From: Macondimonas sp045864775
GTDB taxonomy: Bacteria; Pseudomonadota; Gammaproteobacteria; UBA5335
Direction: 5' to 3'
Assembly: GCA_045864775.1 (NCBI GenBank)
Contig: BTVR01000002.1
Location: forward strand, 868,001-932,000
DNA: 64,000 nucleotides
Shown here: piece after piece, positions 25,329 through 34,647 of the stretch
Layout: each line of letters begins with the position of its first letter
Position numbering within the stretch: the first letter of the stretch is position 1
Program-made: the position numbers and the translations under genes
The notes under the pieces: generated by a model
Seen by the model: only the letters and a program-made list of their open reading frames with translations
Databases searched by the model: none
What the model was told of the DNA's origin: nothing

Positions 25329-26408
25329 TCAAAAGGCGTACTGCCAGCCGAGCACGGCTGTCCAGTCCGTCTCCAATTGCGGGCCGTCCAGACGCTGGGC
25401 GACCGGCAAGAGGACTTCCAATCCCAGACGATGGCCTCGCAACGGGCCATCGGGGACATAAAAATTGGCGCCGACCCCGACATCGACCCGTTCGCCGCCT
25501 TGCGCGCGCGGATCGGCCGCCGGGGACATGCTGGGCGAAATCTGCTCGTCCCGGCCATCGATGTTGCCCCAGGCGGCCAAGGCCAGGCGCAGCGAGGTGC
25601 TTACGGCCGGCGTCCAGCCGTATGCGGCCCAGCCGGTCAGGTCGGCCCGATGACCAAGGGTGTAGCCCTCGTCATTCTCACCGGTGCGGATCGTGGCGAT
25701 GCCCTGTCCGCCCCAGGACCAGCGCTCGCCCTGACCGACATAGGTCAGGCCGGGCTTGAGATCGTAGGTCCCGGAGCCAAGCTGCATGGGGTATTCCAGG
25801 CGCATGGCCATCGGCGCGCCGTGCTCGCCATGGGGCATGTCGTCCTTTTCGGTGATGCTGCCGGTCGGGACGCTGAGCCCCAGGCTGGCAATGGCCTGAT
25901 GGGCGCTGGTCACCGGCGTCAGGCGATACAGCGCCGACAGCGACACGTCACCCAAGCCGTCCGATTCCATGTCGTAGGGTACGGGCGGATGATCGCCATG
26001 GCTGTGCAACTCGGCGCTCATGTCCATCGCGACATAGGGAATCATGGCCATCAGCGTCCAACGGTCGGTCGGGGCGTACATCACCTCGACCATGTGCATG
26101 GCCATGTCCATGTCTTTTGGCGCGTTGTGATAGCCGTAACCGCCGGCGGCCTCGCTGCTGTAGGCCTCCTGCTTGGAGACCGAGTCCGAACCGTCCAGCA
26201 GGCCTTCCTGGTGCATCGGCATGTAGCGGTAGCCGACCATCCACTCGCCGGCCTGGTGCACGTGATCGCCCATCACCCCGATGGGCGCATGGGCGTCGGC
26301 GCGCGCGCCCTGCCAGTCCTCGTGCGCCTGCGCCACGCCGGCGGCCGCGCTCAGGGCGAAGACGACTGCGATTCGTGTCTTGCGTGAAATCGGGAGGGAT
26401 CGGTCCAT
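25329..26408 (-). CDS. Outer-membrane beta-barrel transporter-like protein (phenol MetA-deg type)
   Basis: A 359-residue protein with a signal peptide (about residues 1-28, ending VAQA) and a repetitive beta-barrel pattern ending in a terminal aromatic strand (TAVLGWQYAF). The segment near the mature start, HAPIGVMGDHVHQAGEWMVG, and MEVMYAPTDRWTLMAMIPYV-like strands are typical of a family annotated as putative outer membrane transporters (MetA pathway of phenol degradation). It is rich in Met and His (KDMDMAMHMVEVMY; HSHGDHPPVP), which suggests metal contact. Substrate unknown. The start codon could be 26408 or a more upstream ATG at 26450. Confidence 0.75.
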   Translation of the reverse strand: MDRSLPISRKTRIAVVFALSAAAGVAQAHEDWQGARADAHAPIGVMGDHVHQAGEWMVGYRYMPMHQEGLLDGSDSVSKQEAYSSEAAGGYGYHNAPKDMDMAMHMVEVMYAPTDRWTLMAMIPYVAMDMSAELHSHGDHPPVPYDMESDGLGDVSLSALYRLTPVTSAHQAIASLGLSVPTGSITEKDDMPHGEHGAPMAMRLEYPMQLGSGTYDLKPGLTYVGQGERWSWGGQGIATIRTGENDEGYTLGHRADLTGWAAYGWTPAVSTSLRLALAAWGNIDGRDEQISPSMSPAADPRAQGGERVDVGVGANFYVPDGPLRGHRLGLEVLLPVAQRLDGPQLETDWTAVLGWQYAF

Positions 26409-26532
26409 CGACAAGTGTCTCGCAGGTGACGGGGTCGCGTGTTCAACCATGGCGAGAAAGTCTAACGGGGAGGCCGACCGCGTGGAATGTGACACATTGT
26501 CGCACCCGCTGGCGGCGCGGGCTCGAGGGAGG

Positions 26533-26799
26533 TCAGATCGAAAGCGCCGGAGGCGCAGGCTCGGGCGCTGCCGCGACCGGGGCGTAGCCGCGGCGCTTGC
26601 AGGCGCGCACCTCGCGGTTCCACAGATGGATCGCCTCGGGATAATCGGCGCAGGGCGTGGTCCGGCGGGTGGCGCCGCCGCCCTGCGAGTCGCCCGCAAT
26701 GCGCATGACGACCCAGCCGAACAGATCCGGCTGCAGCCGCAGTTCCACATAACGCGCCTCGCGCTGCAGGCGCACGAACTGCCAGGGCGTCGCCGGCAT
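26533..26799 (-). CDS. Small WGR-like protein at the end of the suf locus
   Basis: An 88-residue protein reading RYVELRLQPDLFGWVVMRIA with GDSQGGGATRR and EAIHLWNREVRACKRRGYAP, which resembles a WGR domain (strand, aromatic-Gly turn, basic strand). The start lies 4 bp after the sufT stop, so it was probably translated with sufT. WGR domains in other proteins bind nucleic acid or act in poly-ADP-ribose pathways; a role in Fe-S assembly is not established. The C-terminal 15 residues are Ala/Pro-rich. Confidence 0.65.
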   Translation of the reverse strand: MPATPWQFVRLQREARYVELRLQPDLFGWVVMRIAGDSQGGGATRRTTPCADYPEAIHLWNREVRACKRRGYAPVAAAPEPAPPALSI

Positions 26800-26803
26800 G
26801 GCC

Positions 26804-27355
26804 TCAATACATTCCGGTCTGCAGCCGCGCGGCCTCGCTCATGCGGCTCTGGTCCCAGGGCGGCTCGAAGGTCAGCTCCACGCTCACCCGTTGCACCGTC
26901 GGCACGGCCGCCACCTTGGCGCGCACTTCGTCGGCCAGGATGTCGCCCATGCCGCAGCCCGGCGCGGTCAGCGTCATGCGGATGTGCACGGCGCGTCCGC
27001 CCTCGGGCAGGGTTTCCACCTGCCGGTCGTAGATCAGGCCCAGATCGAGGATGTTGATCGGGATCTCGGGATCGAAGCAGGTCTTGAGCTGGTCCTCGAT
27101 GCAGGCTTCCACGGCCGCATCACCTGCGTCTTCGGGGAGCACCGGCCCGGTCGGCACCTCGCGCCCCAGCGCATCGGCGTCCTTGCCCGCGATGCGCACC
27201 AGGTTGCCGCCGTAATAGACCGTGAAACTGCCGCCGAGCGCCTGGGTGATGCGCACCTCGGCGCCTTCGGGCATCACGACGGTATCGCCCGCGGGGATCA
27301 GGACCCCCAGGCAATCGCGGGACAACGTGGCGTAATCGGCGGGCTGGGTGTACAT
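26804..27355 (-). CDS. sufT: SUF system protein SufT (long form)
   Basis: A 183-residue protein of the long SufT kind. The C-terminal DUF59/MIP18 domain (about 80-170) contains PINILDLGLIYDRQV and MTLTAPGCGMGDILADEVRA with the conserved Cys. The N-terminal part adds GVLIPAGDTVVMPEGAEVRITQ in pieces and a short barrel-like region. Members support Fe-S protein maturation; the precise step is unclear. It lies between sufU and the WGR-like gene with 8- and 4-bp spacers. Confidence 0.88.
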   Translation of the reverse strand: MYTQPADYATLSRDCLGVLIPAGDTVVMPEGAEVRITQALGGSFTVYYGGNLVRIAGKDADALGREVPTGPVLPEDAGDAAVEACIEDQLKTCFDPEIPINILDLGLIYDRQVETLPEGGRAVHIRMTLTAPGCGMGDILADEVRAKVAAVPTVQRVSVELTFEPPWDQSRMSEAARLQTGMY

Positions 27356-27363
27356 GGCGGACC

Positions 27364-27807
27364 TCACTCGGTGCGCACGGGGGTGAGTTCCCCCTTCAGC
27401 GCGGCATGCAGGGTATGCCACGACAAGGTGGCGCATTTGACCCGCGCGGGGTAATCCTTGACGCCCGCGAGCGCCGCCAGCTTGCCCAGCCGGGCCGGAT
27501 CGCCGCTGGCGGTACCGGTGAGCAGCGCGTGCATGTCCGCGAACAATGCTTCGGCCTCGGCCACGGTCTTGCCCATGACCGCCTCGGTCATGAGACTGGC
27601 CGAGGCCGTGGAAATGGCGCAGCCGCTGCCGACGAAACTCACGTCCGCGATGCGCCCGTCCTCGATCCTCGCGTAGACCGACAGCTTGTCCCCGCACAGG
27701 GGGTTGTAGCCCTCGGCGATGCGCACCGCGCCCTCCATGGGCCGGAAATTACGCGGATTGCGGTTGTGATCGACGATGATGTCCTGATACAGCTCGCGCA
27801 AATCCAT
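27364..27807 (-). CDS. sufU: Fe-S scaffold / sulfur transfer protein SufU
   Basis: A 147-residue U-type protein that accepts persulfide sulfur from SufS. It has Cys in YNPLCGDKLSV (near 38), GSGCAISTASASLM (near 63) and RVKCATLSWHTL (near 125), the expected three Cys plus Asp41-type zinc ligands. The ATG shares its A with the sufS stop codon (TGATG). SufU with SufS and without SufE fits the SUF type found here. Confidence 0.92.
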   Translation of the reverse strand: MDLRELYQDIIVDHNRNPRNFRPMEGAVRIAEGYNPLCGDKLSVYARIEDGRIADVSFVGSGCAISTASASLMTEAVMGKTVAEAEALFADMHALLTGTASGDPARLGKLAALAGVKDYPARVKCATLSWHTLHAALKGELTPVRTE

Positions 27808-29066
27808 CAGCCCCGCCCTCCGAACAGCGCGCGCGCGCCTTCGAGCGCAGTCACCAGCGCATCGACATCGCTGCGCGTGTTGTAACAGGCGAACGAGGCC
27901 CGCGCCGTGGCCGGCACACCGTAAAAGTCCATCACCGGCATGGCGCAATGATGACCGGCCCGGATCGCCACGCCGGCGTGATCGAGGATGGTCCCCAGAT
28001 CATGCGGATGTACGCCCTCCAGCACGAAGGAAACCACCCCGGCCCGATCGCGCGCGGTGCCGATGAAGCGCAGGCCGGGGATCGCGCTCAAGCGCTCCAT
28101 GGCATACGTCGTCAGCGCTGCTTCATGGGCGGCGATCCGCTCGATGCCCAGTGATTCGACATACGCCAGCGCGGCACCGAGCCCCACCGCCTCGGCGATG
28201 GCCGGCGTGCCGGCTTCGAACTTATAGGGCAGATCGTTCCAGGTGCTGCCCGCAAACTGCACCGTGCGGATCATGTCGCCGCCACCTTGCCAGGGCGGCA
28301 TGGCCTCGAGCACCTCGCGCCGCCCGTAGAGCACGCCGATGCCGGTCGGGCCATAGAGCTTGTGCGCCGAGAACGCGTAGAAATCACAATCCAGTGCCTG
28401 TACATCGACGCGCTGGTGCGGCACTCCCTGCGCCCCGTCGATCAGCACCACCGCCCCCGCCGCCCGCGCCTGCGCCGTCAACTCGGCCACCGGGTTGATC
28501 GTGCCCAGGGCGTTGGAGACATGGGCGACGGCGAAGATGCGCGTGCGCGGCCCCAGCAGTTGCCCGAAGGCCGCGCGGTCGATCTCGCCCGCCGGCGTGA
28601 TGGGCACGACTTTCAGCGTGGCGCCGGTCTGCTCGCAGACCATCTGCCAGGGCACGGTGTTGGAGTGGTGCTCCAGATGCGTGATGAGAATCTCGTCGCC
28701 GGGCCCGAGCCGCGGGCGCGCGTAGCTCTGGGCCACGAGATTGATGGCCTCGGTGGTGCCGCGCACCAAGATGATTTCCTCGCGCGCGCGGGCGTTCAGG
28801 AAGGCCTGCACGCGGTCGCGCGCACCTTCGTACAGGGCGGTGGCGCGCTCGGACAGCGTGTGGACGCCGCGATGGATGTTGGCGTTGGCCTCGCGGTAGT
28901 AGCGGTCCATGGCCTCAAGCACGGCGCGCGGCTTCTGCGCCGTCGCGGCATTGTCGAGGTAGACCAGCGGCTTGCCGTGGATCTGCTGGTCGAGGATGGG
29001 GAAATCGCGCCGCACCTGGGCAACGTCATAGCGGTCCGGCAGGCTCGCGTTGGGAATTGCCGTCAT
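27807..29066 (-). CDS. sufS: Cysteine desulfurase SufS
   Basis: Pyridoxal-phosphate enzyme that releases sulfur from cysteine to feed Fe-S assembly. The 419-residue protein has the N-terminal YLDNAATAQKPRAV, the PLP Lys in FYAFSAHKLYGPTGIGVLYG and the catalytic loop RAGHHCAMPVMDFYGV with the persulfide Cys. It is the group II (SufS) kind. It starts 12 bp after sufD and overlaps sufU. Confidence 0.96.
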   Translation of the reverse strand: MTAIPNASLPDRYDVAQVRRDFPILDQQIHGKPLVYLDNAATAQKPRAVLEAMDRYYREANANIHRGVHTLSERATALYEGARDRVQAFLNARAREEIILVRGTTEAINLVAQSYARPRLGPGDEILITHLEHHSNTVPWQMVCEQTGATLKVVPITPAGEIDRAAFGQLLGPRTRIFAVAHVSNALGTINPVAELTAQARAAGAVVLIDGAQGVPHQRVDVQALDCDFYAFSAHKLYGPTGIGVLYGRREVLEAMPPWQGGGDMIRTVQFAGSTWNDLPYKFEAGTPAIAEAVGLGAALAYVESLGIERIAAHEAALTTYAMERLSAIPGLRFIGTARDRAGVVSFVLEGVHPHDLGTILDHAGVAIRAGHHCAMPVMDFYGVPATARASFACYNTRSDVDALVTALEGARALFGGRG

Positions 29067-29078
29067 GATGAACTCCTC

Positions 29079-30353
29079 TCAGGCCGTCGCCGCAACCGGC
29101 AGGCTCGCCTCGACCCCGTCGAACACCCAGTCCAGCACGCCCGCCACCGGCACATCCGGCAAGGCCGCGCGCGCAAACGAGGCGATGAGCAGGGCGCGGG
29201 CGGCCTCGCGGTCCAGTCCGCGGCTGCGCAGATAGAACAGGGCCGCATCGTCGAGCTGCCCGACGCTGGCGCCGTGGCTGCACTGCACGTCGTCTGCCAG
29301 AATCTCCAGCGCCGGTCGGGTCACGACTTCGGCGCGCCGCGAGAGCAGCAACGTCGCGTTGCCCTGCCGCGCGGTGATGCCCTGGGCGCCGGATGCGACC
29401 GCCACGCCGCCGCCGAACACCGCGCGGGCGCGGTCCTCGAGCACGGCCCGCGTCTGCTGCCGGCTGTGGGTGTGCGGCGCTTCGTGCCGGATGACGATCT
29501 CGTTGTCCACTCGCAGCGCGCGGCGCCCCTGCACCAGACCATGCAGGTTCACGGTCGCGCCGGGCTCGGCCAGCGCGATGTCCAGCTCGCGCCGCACCCA
29601 GCCGGCGCCGGCGTCGATCAGCCACACATCCAGCCGGCTGTCGCGGGCGCAGCGGGCCACCACCTGGCTCAGGCCAAACGCGCCGGCGCCGGATTGATCG
29701 ACCACCACCAGCTTGAGCACGGCGCCGGCCTCGAGCGCGATCTCGATGGCGCTGTTCAGGAAACCGCCGGCCTCGGGCGCGCCAGCCTGATGGATCACCA
29801 CCGTCGCGGCGGCCTGTGCGCCCAACTGGATGGTGACGCGCGGATGCGCCGCGACAGCCGGCTGCTCGGCCGGCGACCACCACAGCAGATGCACCGGCTC
29901 GGCGAGCACGGCGCCGGCATCGAGCGCCAGCCCCGCGCCATGGCGGAACCCCAGCGCGTTGAGCGCGGCGAAGCCGTTCCGCTCCGGTGCAAGCTGGGCG
30001 CCGACGCCTTCGGGGGCTGTTTCCAGCGCCCACAGGCGGGCGCCGGACGCCATCTCGCCAAGGGCCTGCATCGGCACCGGACGGCCGCCGACCCAGACAC
30101 GGCGCAAGGCGCCGGCCAGTTGCGGCAGATCGTCGTTGTCGACAGGTGCCTCGACAGGCGCCGCCTCCACGGCGAAGCGTCGGGCCAGCAGCTCGCCGGG
30201 ATCGGTGTAGCGCCAGGACTCGGGCACGCCGCCCGGCAGCCCCGCGGCCGCCAGATGCACGGCGCCGCGCTCGGCCAGCGCAGGGATCGGTGTCGCCGCG
30301 CCGGCATAGGCGTCGAGCCAGGCGCGCACCGCCTCCATGGCCGCCTCGTTCAT
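29079..30353 (-). CDS. sufD: SUF scaffold protein SufD
   Basis: Forms the SufBC2D scaffold complex. The 424-residue protein has the parallel beta-helix repeat with RVTIQLGAQAAATVVIHQAG, RRALRVDNEIVIRHEAPHTH and the conserved C-terminus DDVQCSHGASVGQLDDAALF followed by FYLRSRGLDREAARALL. Its ATG overlaps the sufC stop by four bases. Confidence 0.95.
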   Translation of the reverse strand: MNEAAMEAVRAWLDAYAGAATPIPALAERGAVHLAAAGLPGGVPESWRYTDPGELLARRFAVEAAPVEAPVDNDDLPQLAGALRRVWVGGRPVPMQALGEMASGARLWALETAPEGVGAQLAPERNGFAALNALGFRHGAGLALDAGAVLAEPVHLLWWSPAEQPAVAAHPRVTIQLGAQAAATVVIHQAGAPEAGGFLNSAIEIALEAGAVLKLVVVDQSGAGAFGLSQVVARCARDSRLDVWLIDAGAGWVRRELDIALAEPGATVNLHGLVQGRRALRVDNEIVIRHEAPHTHSRQQTRAVLEDRARAVFGGGVAVASGAQGITARQGNATLLLSRRAEVVTRPALEILADDVQCSHGASVGQLDDAALFYLRSRGLDREAARALLIASFARAALPDVPVAGVLDWVFDGVEASLPVAATA

Positions 30354-31102
30354 GCGCCCGCTCCGGCCACCACGGCGCCGTAACCCTCGGCCTCCAGCTC
30401 GCGCGCCAGTTCCTTGCCGCCCGAGCGCACGATGCGCCCGCCCGCCAGCACATGGACGAAGTCGGGGGTCACATAGTCCAGCAGGCGCTGGTAATGCGTC
30501 ACCAGGATCATGGCCCGGTCGGGCGAGCGCAGGGCCTCGATACCGCGCGAGACCACCTTCAGCGCATCGATGTCGAGGCCCGAGTCGATCTCGTCCAGGA
30601 TCGCCAGACGCGGCTGCAGGATCAGCATCTGCAGGATTTCGTTGCGCTTTTTCTCGCCGCCCGAAAAACCCTCGTTCACCGAACGGCGCAGGAATTCCTC
30701 GGGGATGCCCATGAACGTCATCTGCTCGCGCACCAGGCGCAGGAACTCGAAGGCGTCCAGCTCGGGCTCGCCGCGATGCCGGCGCTGCGCGTTCAGGCTG
30801 GCCTTGAGCAGATACACGTTGTTCACCCCCGGGATCTCGACCGGATACTGGAAGCCCAGGAACACCCCTTCGCGGGCGCGTTCCTCGGGCGCCATGGCGA
30901 GCAGATCCTGGCCCCGGTAGCGCACCGTGCCGCCGGTGTGCACATAGCCCTCGCGGCCGGCCAGCACCGCCGCCAGCGTGCTCTTGCCCGAGCCGTTCGG
31001 CCCCATGATGGCGTGAACCTCGCCCGCGTTGACCTTGAGGGTCAGGCCCTTGAGGATGGGGCGATCCTCCACGCTCACCTGCAAATCGTCGATCTGTAGC
31101 AT
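30350..31102 (-). CDS. sufC: SUF ATPase SufC
   Basis: ABC-type ATPase of the SufBC2D complex. The 250-residue protein has Walker A GPNGSGKST (about 34-42), the signature FSGGEKKRNEILQML and Walker B RLAILDEIDSGLDIDALK. The family-typical GVNNVYLLKASLNAQR is present. Start 31102 gives a standard N-terminus (MLQIDDLQVSVEDRPIL). Confidence 0.97.
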   Translation of the reverse strand: MLQIDDLQVSVEDRPILKGLTLKVNAGEVHAIMGPNGSGKSTLAAVLAGREGYVHTGGTVRYRGQDLLAMAPEERAREGVFLGFQYPVEIPGVNNVYLLKASLNAQRRHRGEPELDAFEFLRLVREQMTFMGIPEEFLRRSVNEGFSGGEKKRNEILQMLILQPRLAILDEIDSGLDIDALKVVSRGIEALRSPDRAMILVTHYQRLLDYVTPDFVHVLAGGRIVRSGGKELARELEAEGYGAVVAGAGA

Positions 31103-31152
31103 GGATCTTGGCTTCCCGAGGGCCTGCGCCCGGTCTGGTTTGAAAAGTGACC

Positions 31153-32601
31153 TCAGCCCACGGCGCCTTCGAGCGACACGGACAATAGCTTCTGCGCCTC
31201 GACGGCGAACTCCATCGGCAGCACCTGGAACACGTCCTTGCAGAAACCGTTGACGATCATGTTCACGGCATCCTCGGCGCTGATCCCGCGCTGGCGGCAA
31301 TAAAAGAGCTGGTCCTCGCCGATGCGCGACGTTGTCGCCTCGTGCTCCACCTGGGCGCTGGGATTCTTGACCTCGATATACGGCACGGTGTGCGCGCCGC
31401 AGCGATCGCCCATCAGCAAGGAGTCGCACTGGGTGTGGTTGCGCGCGCCCTCGGCGCTCGGCAGCACTTTCACCAGGCCGCGATAGGTCTGCTGGCCCTG
31501 ACGCGCCGAAATGCCCTTGGACACGATGGTGCTGCGCGTGTTCGGGCCGATGTGGATCATCTTCGTCCCGGTGTCGGCCTGCTGGTGGTTGTTGGTGGTG
31601 GCGACCGAGTAGAACTCGCCCACCGAGTCCGCTCCGCGCAGGATGCAGCTCGGATATTTCCAGGTGATGGCCGAGCCGGTTTCCACCTGGGTCCAGGTGA
31701 TCCTGGAGCGGTCGCCCCGGCAATCGCCGCGCTTGGTGACGAAGTTGTAAATGCCGCCTCGCCCCTGCTCGTCGCCGGGATACCAGTTCTGCACCGTCGA
31801 ATACTTGATGGTCGCATCCTCCAGCGCCACCAGTTCGACCACGGCGGCATGGAGCTGGTTTTCATCGCGCATCGGTGCCGTGCAGCCCTCAAGGTAAGAC
31901 ACGTGGCTGCCGGCGTCGGCGATGATGAGCGTGCGCTCGAACTGGCCTGTGTTGGCCGCGTTGATGCGGAAATAGGTGGACAGCTCCATCGGGCAGCGCA
32001 CGCCCGGCGGCACGTAGACGAACGAGCCGTCAGTGAACACGGCGGCGTTCAGCGCAGCGTAAAAATTGTCGGTGTGCGGGACCACCGAGCCGAGATACTG
32101 GCGCACCAGCTCCGGATGCTCGCGCACCGCCTCTGAAAAGGAGCAGAAGATGACGCCCGCCTCGCGCAGCTTCTCCTTGAAGGTGGTGGCCACCGACACG
32201 CTGTCGAACACCGCGTCCACCGCCACCCCGGCCAGCCGCGCCCGCTCGTGCAGCGGAATCCCGAGCTTTTCGTAGGTTTCCAGCAGCTTGGGATCGACCT
32301 CGTCCAGGCTCTGCGGCGCGTCGGCACGGGATTTGGGCGCCGAGTAATAGGAAATCGCCTGGTAATCGATGGGCGGATAGGCGACCTTGGCCCAGCGCGG
32401 TTCGCGCAAGGTCAGCCAGTGCCGATAGGCGGCGAGCCGCCATTCCAACAGGAAGGCGGGCTCTTCCTTCTTGGCCGAGATGAGGCGGATGACCGACTCA
32501 TCGAGGCCCGGCGGCACGGTGTCCGCTTCGATGTCGGTGATGAAGCCCGCCACATACTCGCGCTTGAGCAGGCGTTCCAGATCGTCCTTGCTCGATGCCA
32601 T
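31153..32601 (-). CDS. sufB: SUF scaffold protein SufB
   Basis: Core scaffold on which the Fe-S cluster is assembled. The 482-residue protein has YFRINAANTGQFERTLIIAD, GCTAPMRDENQLHAAVVELV, and C-terminal PSAQVEHEATTSRIGEDQLF followed by YCRQRGISAEDAVNMIVNGF, all family landmarks, with the catalytic Cys in GRAGDCRGD-like positions. First structural gene of the suf operon, 39 bp after the regulator. Confidence 0.97.
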   Translation of the reverse strand: MASSKDDLERLLKREYVAGFITDIEADTVPPGLDESVIRLISAKKEEPAFLLEWRLAAYRHWLTLREPRWAKVAYPPIDYQAISYYSAPKSRADAPQSLDEVDPKLLETYEKLGIPLHERARLAGVAVDAVFDSVSVATTFKEKLREAGVIFCSFSEAVREHPELVRQYLGSVVPHTDNFYAALNAAVFTDGSFVYVPPGVRCPMELSTYFRINAANTGQFERTLIIADAGSHVSYLEGCTAPMRDENQLHAAVVELVALEDATIKYSTVQNWYPGDEQGRGGIYNFVTKRGDCRGDRSRITWTQVETGSAITWKYPSCILRGADSVGEFYSVATTNNHQQADTGTKMIHIGPNTRSTIVSKGISARQGQQTYRGLVKVLPSAEGARNHTQCDSLLMGDRCGAHTVPYIEVKNPSAQVEHEATTSRIGEDQLFYCRQRGISAEDAVNMIVNGFCKDVFQVLPMEFAVEAQKLLSVSLEGAVG

Positions 32602-32640
32602 GTCAGCGTTCCTCTCGAATGAAATGGGGCGCGCGGCCCA

Positions 32641-33090
32641 TTACGATGCCGCCGCGGATGGGCGCGGCTCGTGCCAGTGCAGGCTGTGCACCGGGGCGCT
32701 CATGCGATCGAGCGTCACGCCCCGCAAGGCCGAGCGCACCGCGCCGCTGATGAGGTCCCAATGGCCGGGCAGGCTGCAATCGGCCTGCTGCGGACAGGCC
32801 TTGGCCGCGCGGCTGCACTCGGTCAGCCCGAAAGGGCCTTCTAGGGCCGCCACGATGTCCAGCACGGAAATCGCCGCAGGCGGGCGCGCCAGACGATAAC
32901 CGCCGGCCACACCGCGCACCGACTGCAGCAGCCCGGTCCGCGTCAGTGCCTTCAGCAGCTTGCTCACCGTGGGCAGCGCAATGCCACAGGCCGCCGCGAT
33001 CTGCGCGCCGGTCTGCATGGCGTCGGGGTGGCGAGCCAGATGGGTCATCACCACTACGGCGTAGTCGGTCATCTTGCCGATCCGGAGCAC
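32641..33090 (-). CDS. SUF-associated Rrf2 family regulator (SufR/IscR-like)
   Basis: A 149-residue winged-helix repressor controlling the suf operon. It has the N-terminal LRIGKMTDYAVVVMTHLARH, HTH segment QIAAACGIALPTVSKLLKAL and the wing VRGVAGGYRLARPP. The Fe-S ligand cluster is CSRAAKACPQQADC (three Cys spaced x6 and x5), near residues 93-106. The start is GTG 33090 with GGAGGAG just before it; an upstream ATG at 33105 has no ribosome site. The palindrome at 33108-33124 is its likely operator. Confidence 0.88.
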   Translation of the reverse strand: MLRIGKMTDYAVVVMTHLARHPDAMQTGAQIAAACGIALPTVSKLLKALTRTGLLQSVRGVAGGYRLARPPAAISVLDIVAALEGPFGLTECSRAAKACPQQADCSLPGHWDLISGAVRSALRGVTLDRMSAPVHSLHWHEPRPSAAAS

Positions 33091-33107
33091 GGCTCCTCCG
33101 GGCATAC

Positions 33108-33124
33108 GGGACTAAACTGGTCCC
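33108..33124. promoter_or_regulatory. Likely Rrf2 operator upstream of the suf regulator
   Basis: Perfect inverted repeat GGGAC-N7-GTCCC (sequence gggactaaactggtccc). It lies 17 bp upstream of the regulator start and overlaps the expected transcription start. A poor -10 (CACAAT, 33128-33133 on the minus strand) with an ATGACC -35 17 bp further upstream fits a promoter just upstream of the palindrome. Autoregulation is inferred from the family habit. Confidence 0.6.
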
Positions 33125-33285
33125 TATTGTGCCACAGCCCGCCACGCCGGTCATGCCGCTCAGCACACGAACGGCGCGCGGCCCGCCTCTCTTGCAACCG
33201 CCTGCACCGCCGACGGGCACCCAGTACCCGCTCGGGCCGCGGATTAAGTATCCTGACGCTCCCGGTGGTTGCAGCGGAGCGCCTC

Positions 33286-34641
33286 ATGTCCTTCGATCCC
33301 GTCCTGCTGGCGCGGCTGCAATTCGCGCTCACCATCAGCTTCCACATCCTGTTTCCCACACTCACGATCGGCCTGGGGCTGTTCCTCGCGATTGTCGAGG
33401 GGCTGTGGCTGCGCACCGGGCGCGCGGTCTATCTCACGCTGTACCGCTTCTGGCTCAAGATCTTCGCGCTCTCCTTCGGCATGGGCGTGGTCTCGGGCGT
33501 CGTGCTCTCCTACCAGTTCGGTACCAATTTCGCGCGCTTTTCCGAGGCCACAGGCAACATCCTGGGCCCGCTGCTGGGCTACGAGGTGCTGACGGCGTTC
33601 TTTCTCGAGGCGAGCTTTCTGGGCGTCATGCTGTTCGGCATGAACCGGGTGCCGCCACGACTGCATTTCGCGGCCACCTGCATCGTCTCGGTCGGCACCA
33701 TGATCTCGGCGTTCTGGATCCTGGCCGCGAGTTCGTGGATGCACACGCCGGCCGGCTATCGCGTGGTGGACGGCATTTTCTTCGTCGAGCGCTGGGTGGA
33801 CGTGATCTTCAATCCCTCGTTCTTCTACCGTTTTCCGCACATGCTGCTGGCGTCTTTCCTGACCACCTCGCTCGTCGTCGCGGGCGTTTCTGCCTGGCAT
33901 CTGCAGGACATCCGCACCGCCACCGTGGCGCGACCGGCTTTTTCGTTGGCCACGCTTGCGCTGGCGGTGCTGGCGCCGCTGCAGATCGTCATGGGCGATC
34001 TGCACGGCTTGCAGGTGCAGCGCGATCAGCCCATGAAGGTGGCGGCGATGGAGGGCTTGTGGGAGACCACGGCCGGCGCCCCGCTGCTGCTCTTCGCCTG
34101 GCCGGACCGGGCGGCCGAGCGCAACCATTTCGAAGTCGCGATCCCCAAGATGGCGAGCCTCCTGCTGCAGCACGACCCGGACGGCGTCGTGCGTGGCCTC
34201 AAGGACGTGGCCCCCGCCGATCGGCCGGTGGTGCCGGTGGTGTTCTTCAGCTTTCGCATCATGGTGGGCTTGGGCTTCTGGTTCCTGGCCCTCGGCGCAC
34301 TGGGCCTGCTGCTGCGCTGGCGCGGCACGCTGTACAGCAACCGGCCCTATGCCCTGGCGTGCGTAATGAGTGCGCCGCTCGGCTTCGTCGCGACCCTGGC
34401 GGGATGGATCGTCACCGAAACCGGCCGCCAGCCGTGGATCGTGCAAGGCCTGATGCGGACCTCGGAGGCCGTCTCCGACGTCCCGGCGCGCGCCATCGTC
34501 ACGACGCTGTCGCTGTTCTTTGCCGTCTATGGAACGCTGCTCGTGGCCTATCTCTATTACCTGTCGAAGCTGGTCCGAAAAGGGCCGGATGCCTTGCCCG
34601 AACCGGCGCAGGGCGAGCCGCGCCGCACCGCCTGGATGTGA
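33286..34641 (+). CDS. cydA: Cytochrome bd-type ubiquinol oxidase subunit I (CIO-like)
   Basis: Catalytic subunit of the bd oxidase that reduces oxygen using quinol. The 451-residue protein has His20 (heme b595), His185 in FYRFPHMLLAS (heme b558), Met326 in FSFRIMVGLGFWF (b558) and GWIVTETGRQPW at 373-384. The Q-loop is short, as in cyanide-insensitive CioA oxidases. ATG 33286 has a GGAG site and gives the usual MxFDPVLLARLQFA N-terminus. It lies divergent from the suf regulator and 6 bp before cydB. Confidence 0.95.
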   Translation: MSFDPVLLARLQFALTISFHILFPTLTIGLGLFLAIVEGLWLRTGRAVYLTLYRFWLKIFALSFGMGVVSGVVLSYQFGTNFARFSEATGNILGPLLGYEVLTAFFLEASFLGVMLFGMNRVPPRLHFAATCIVSVGTMISAFWILAASSWMHTPAGYRVVDGIFFVERWVDVIFNPSFFYRFPHMLLASFLTTSLVVAGVSAWHLQDIRTATVARPAFSLATLALAVLAPLQIVMGDLHGLQVQRDQPMKVAAMEGLWETTAGAPLLLFAWPDRAAERNHFEVAIPKMASLLLQHDPDGVVRGLKDVAPADRPVVPVVFFSFRIMVGLGFWFLALGALGLLLRWRGTLYSNRPYALACVMSAPLGFVATLAGWIVTETGRQPWIVQGLMRTSEAVSDVPARAIVTTLSLFFAVYGTLLVAYLYYLSKLVRKGPDALPEPAQGEPRRTAWM

Positions 34642-34647
34642 TGGGAG

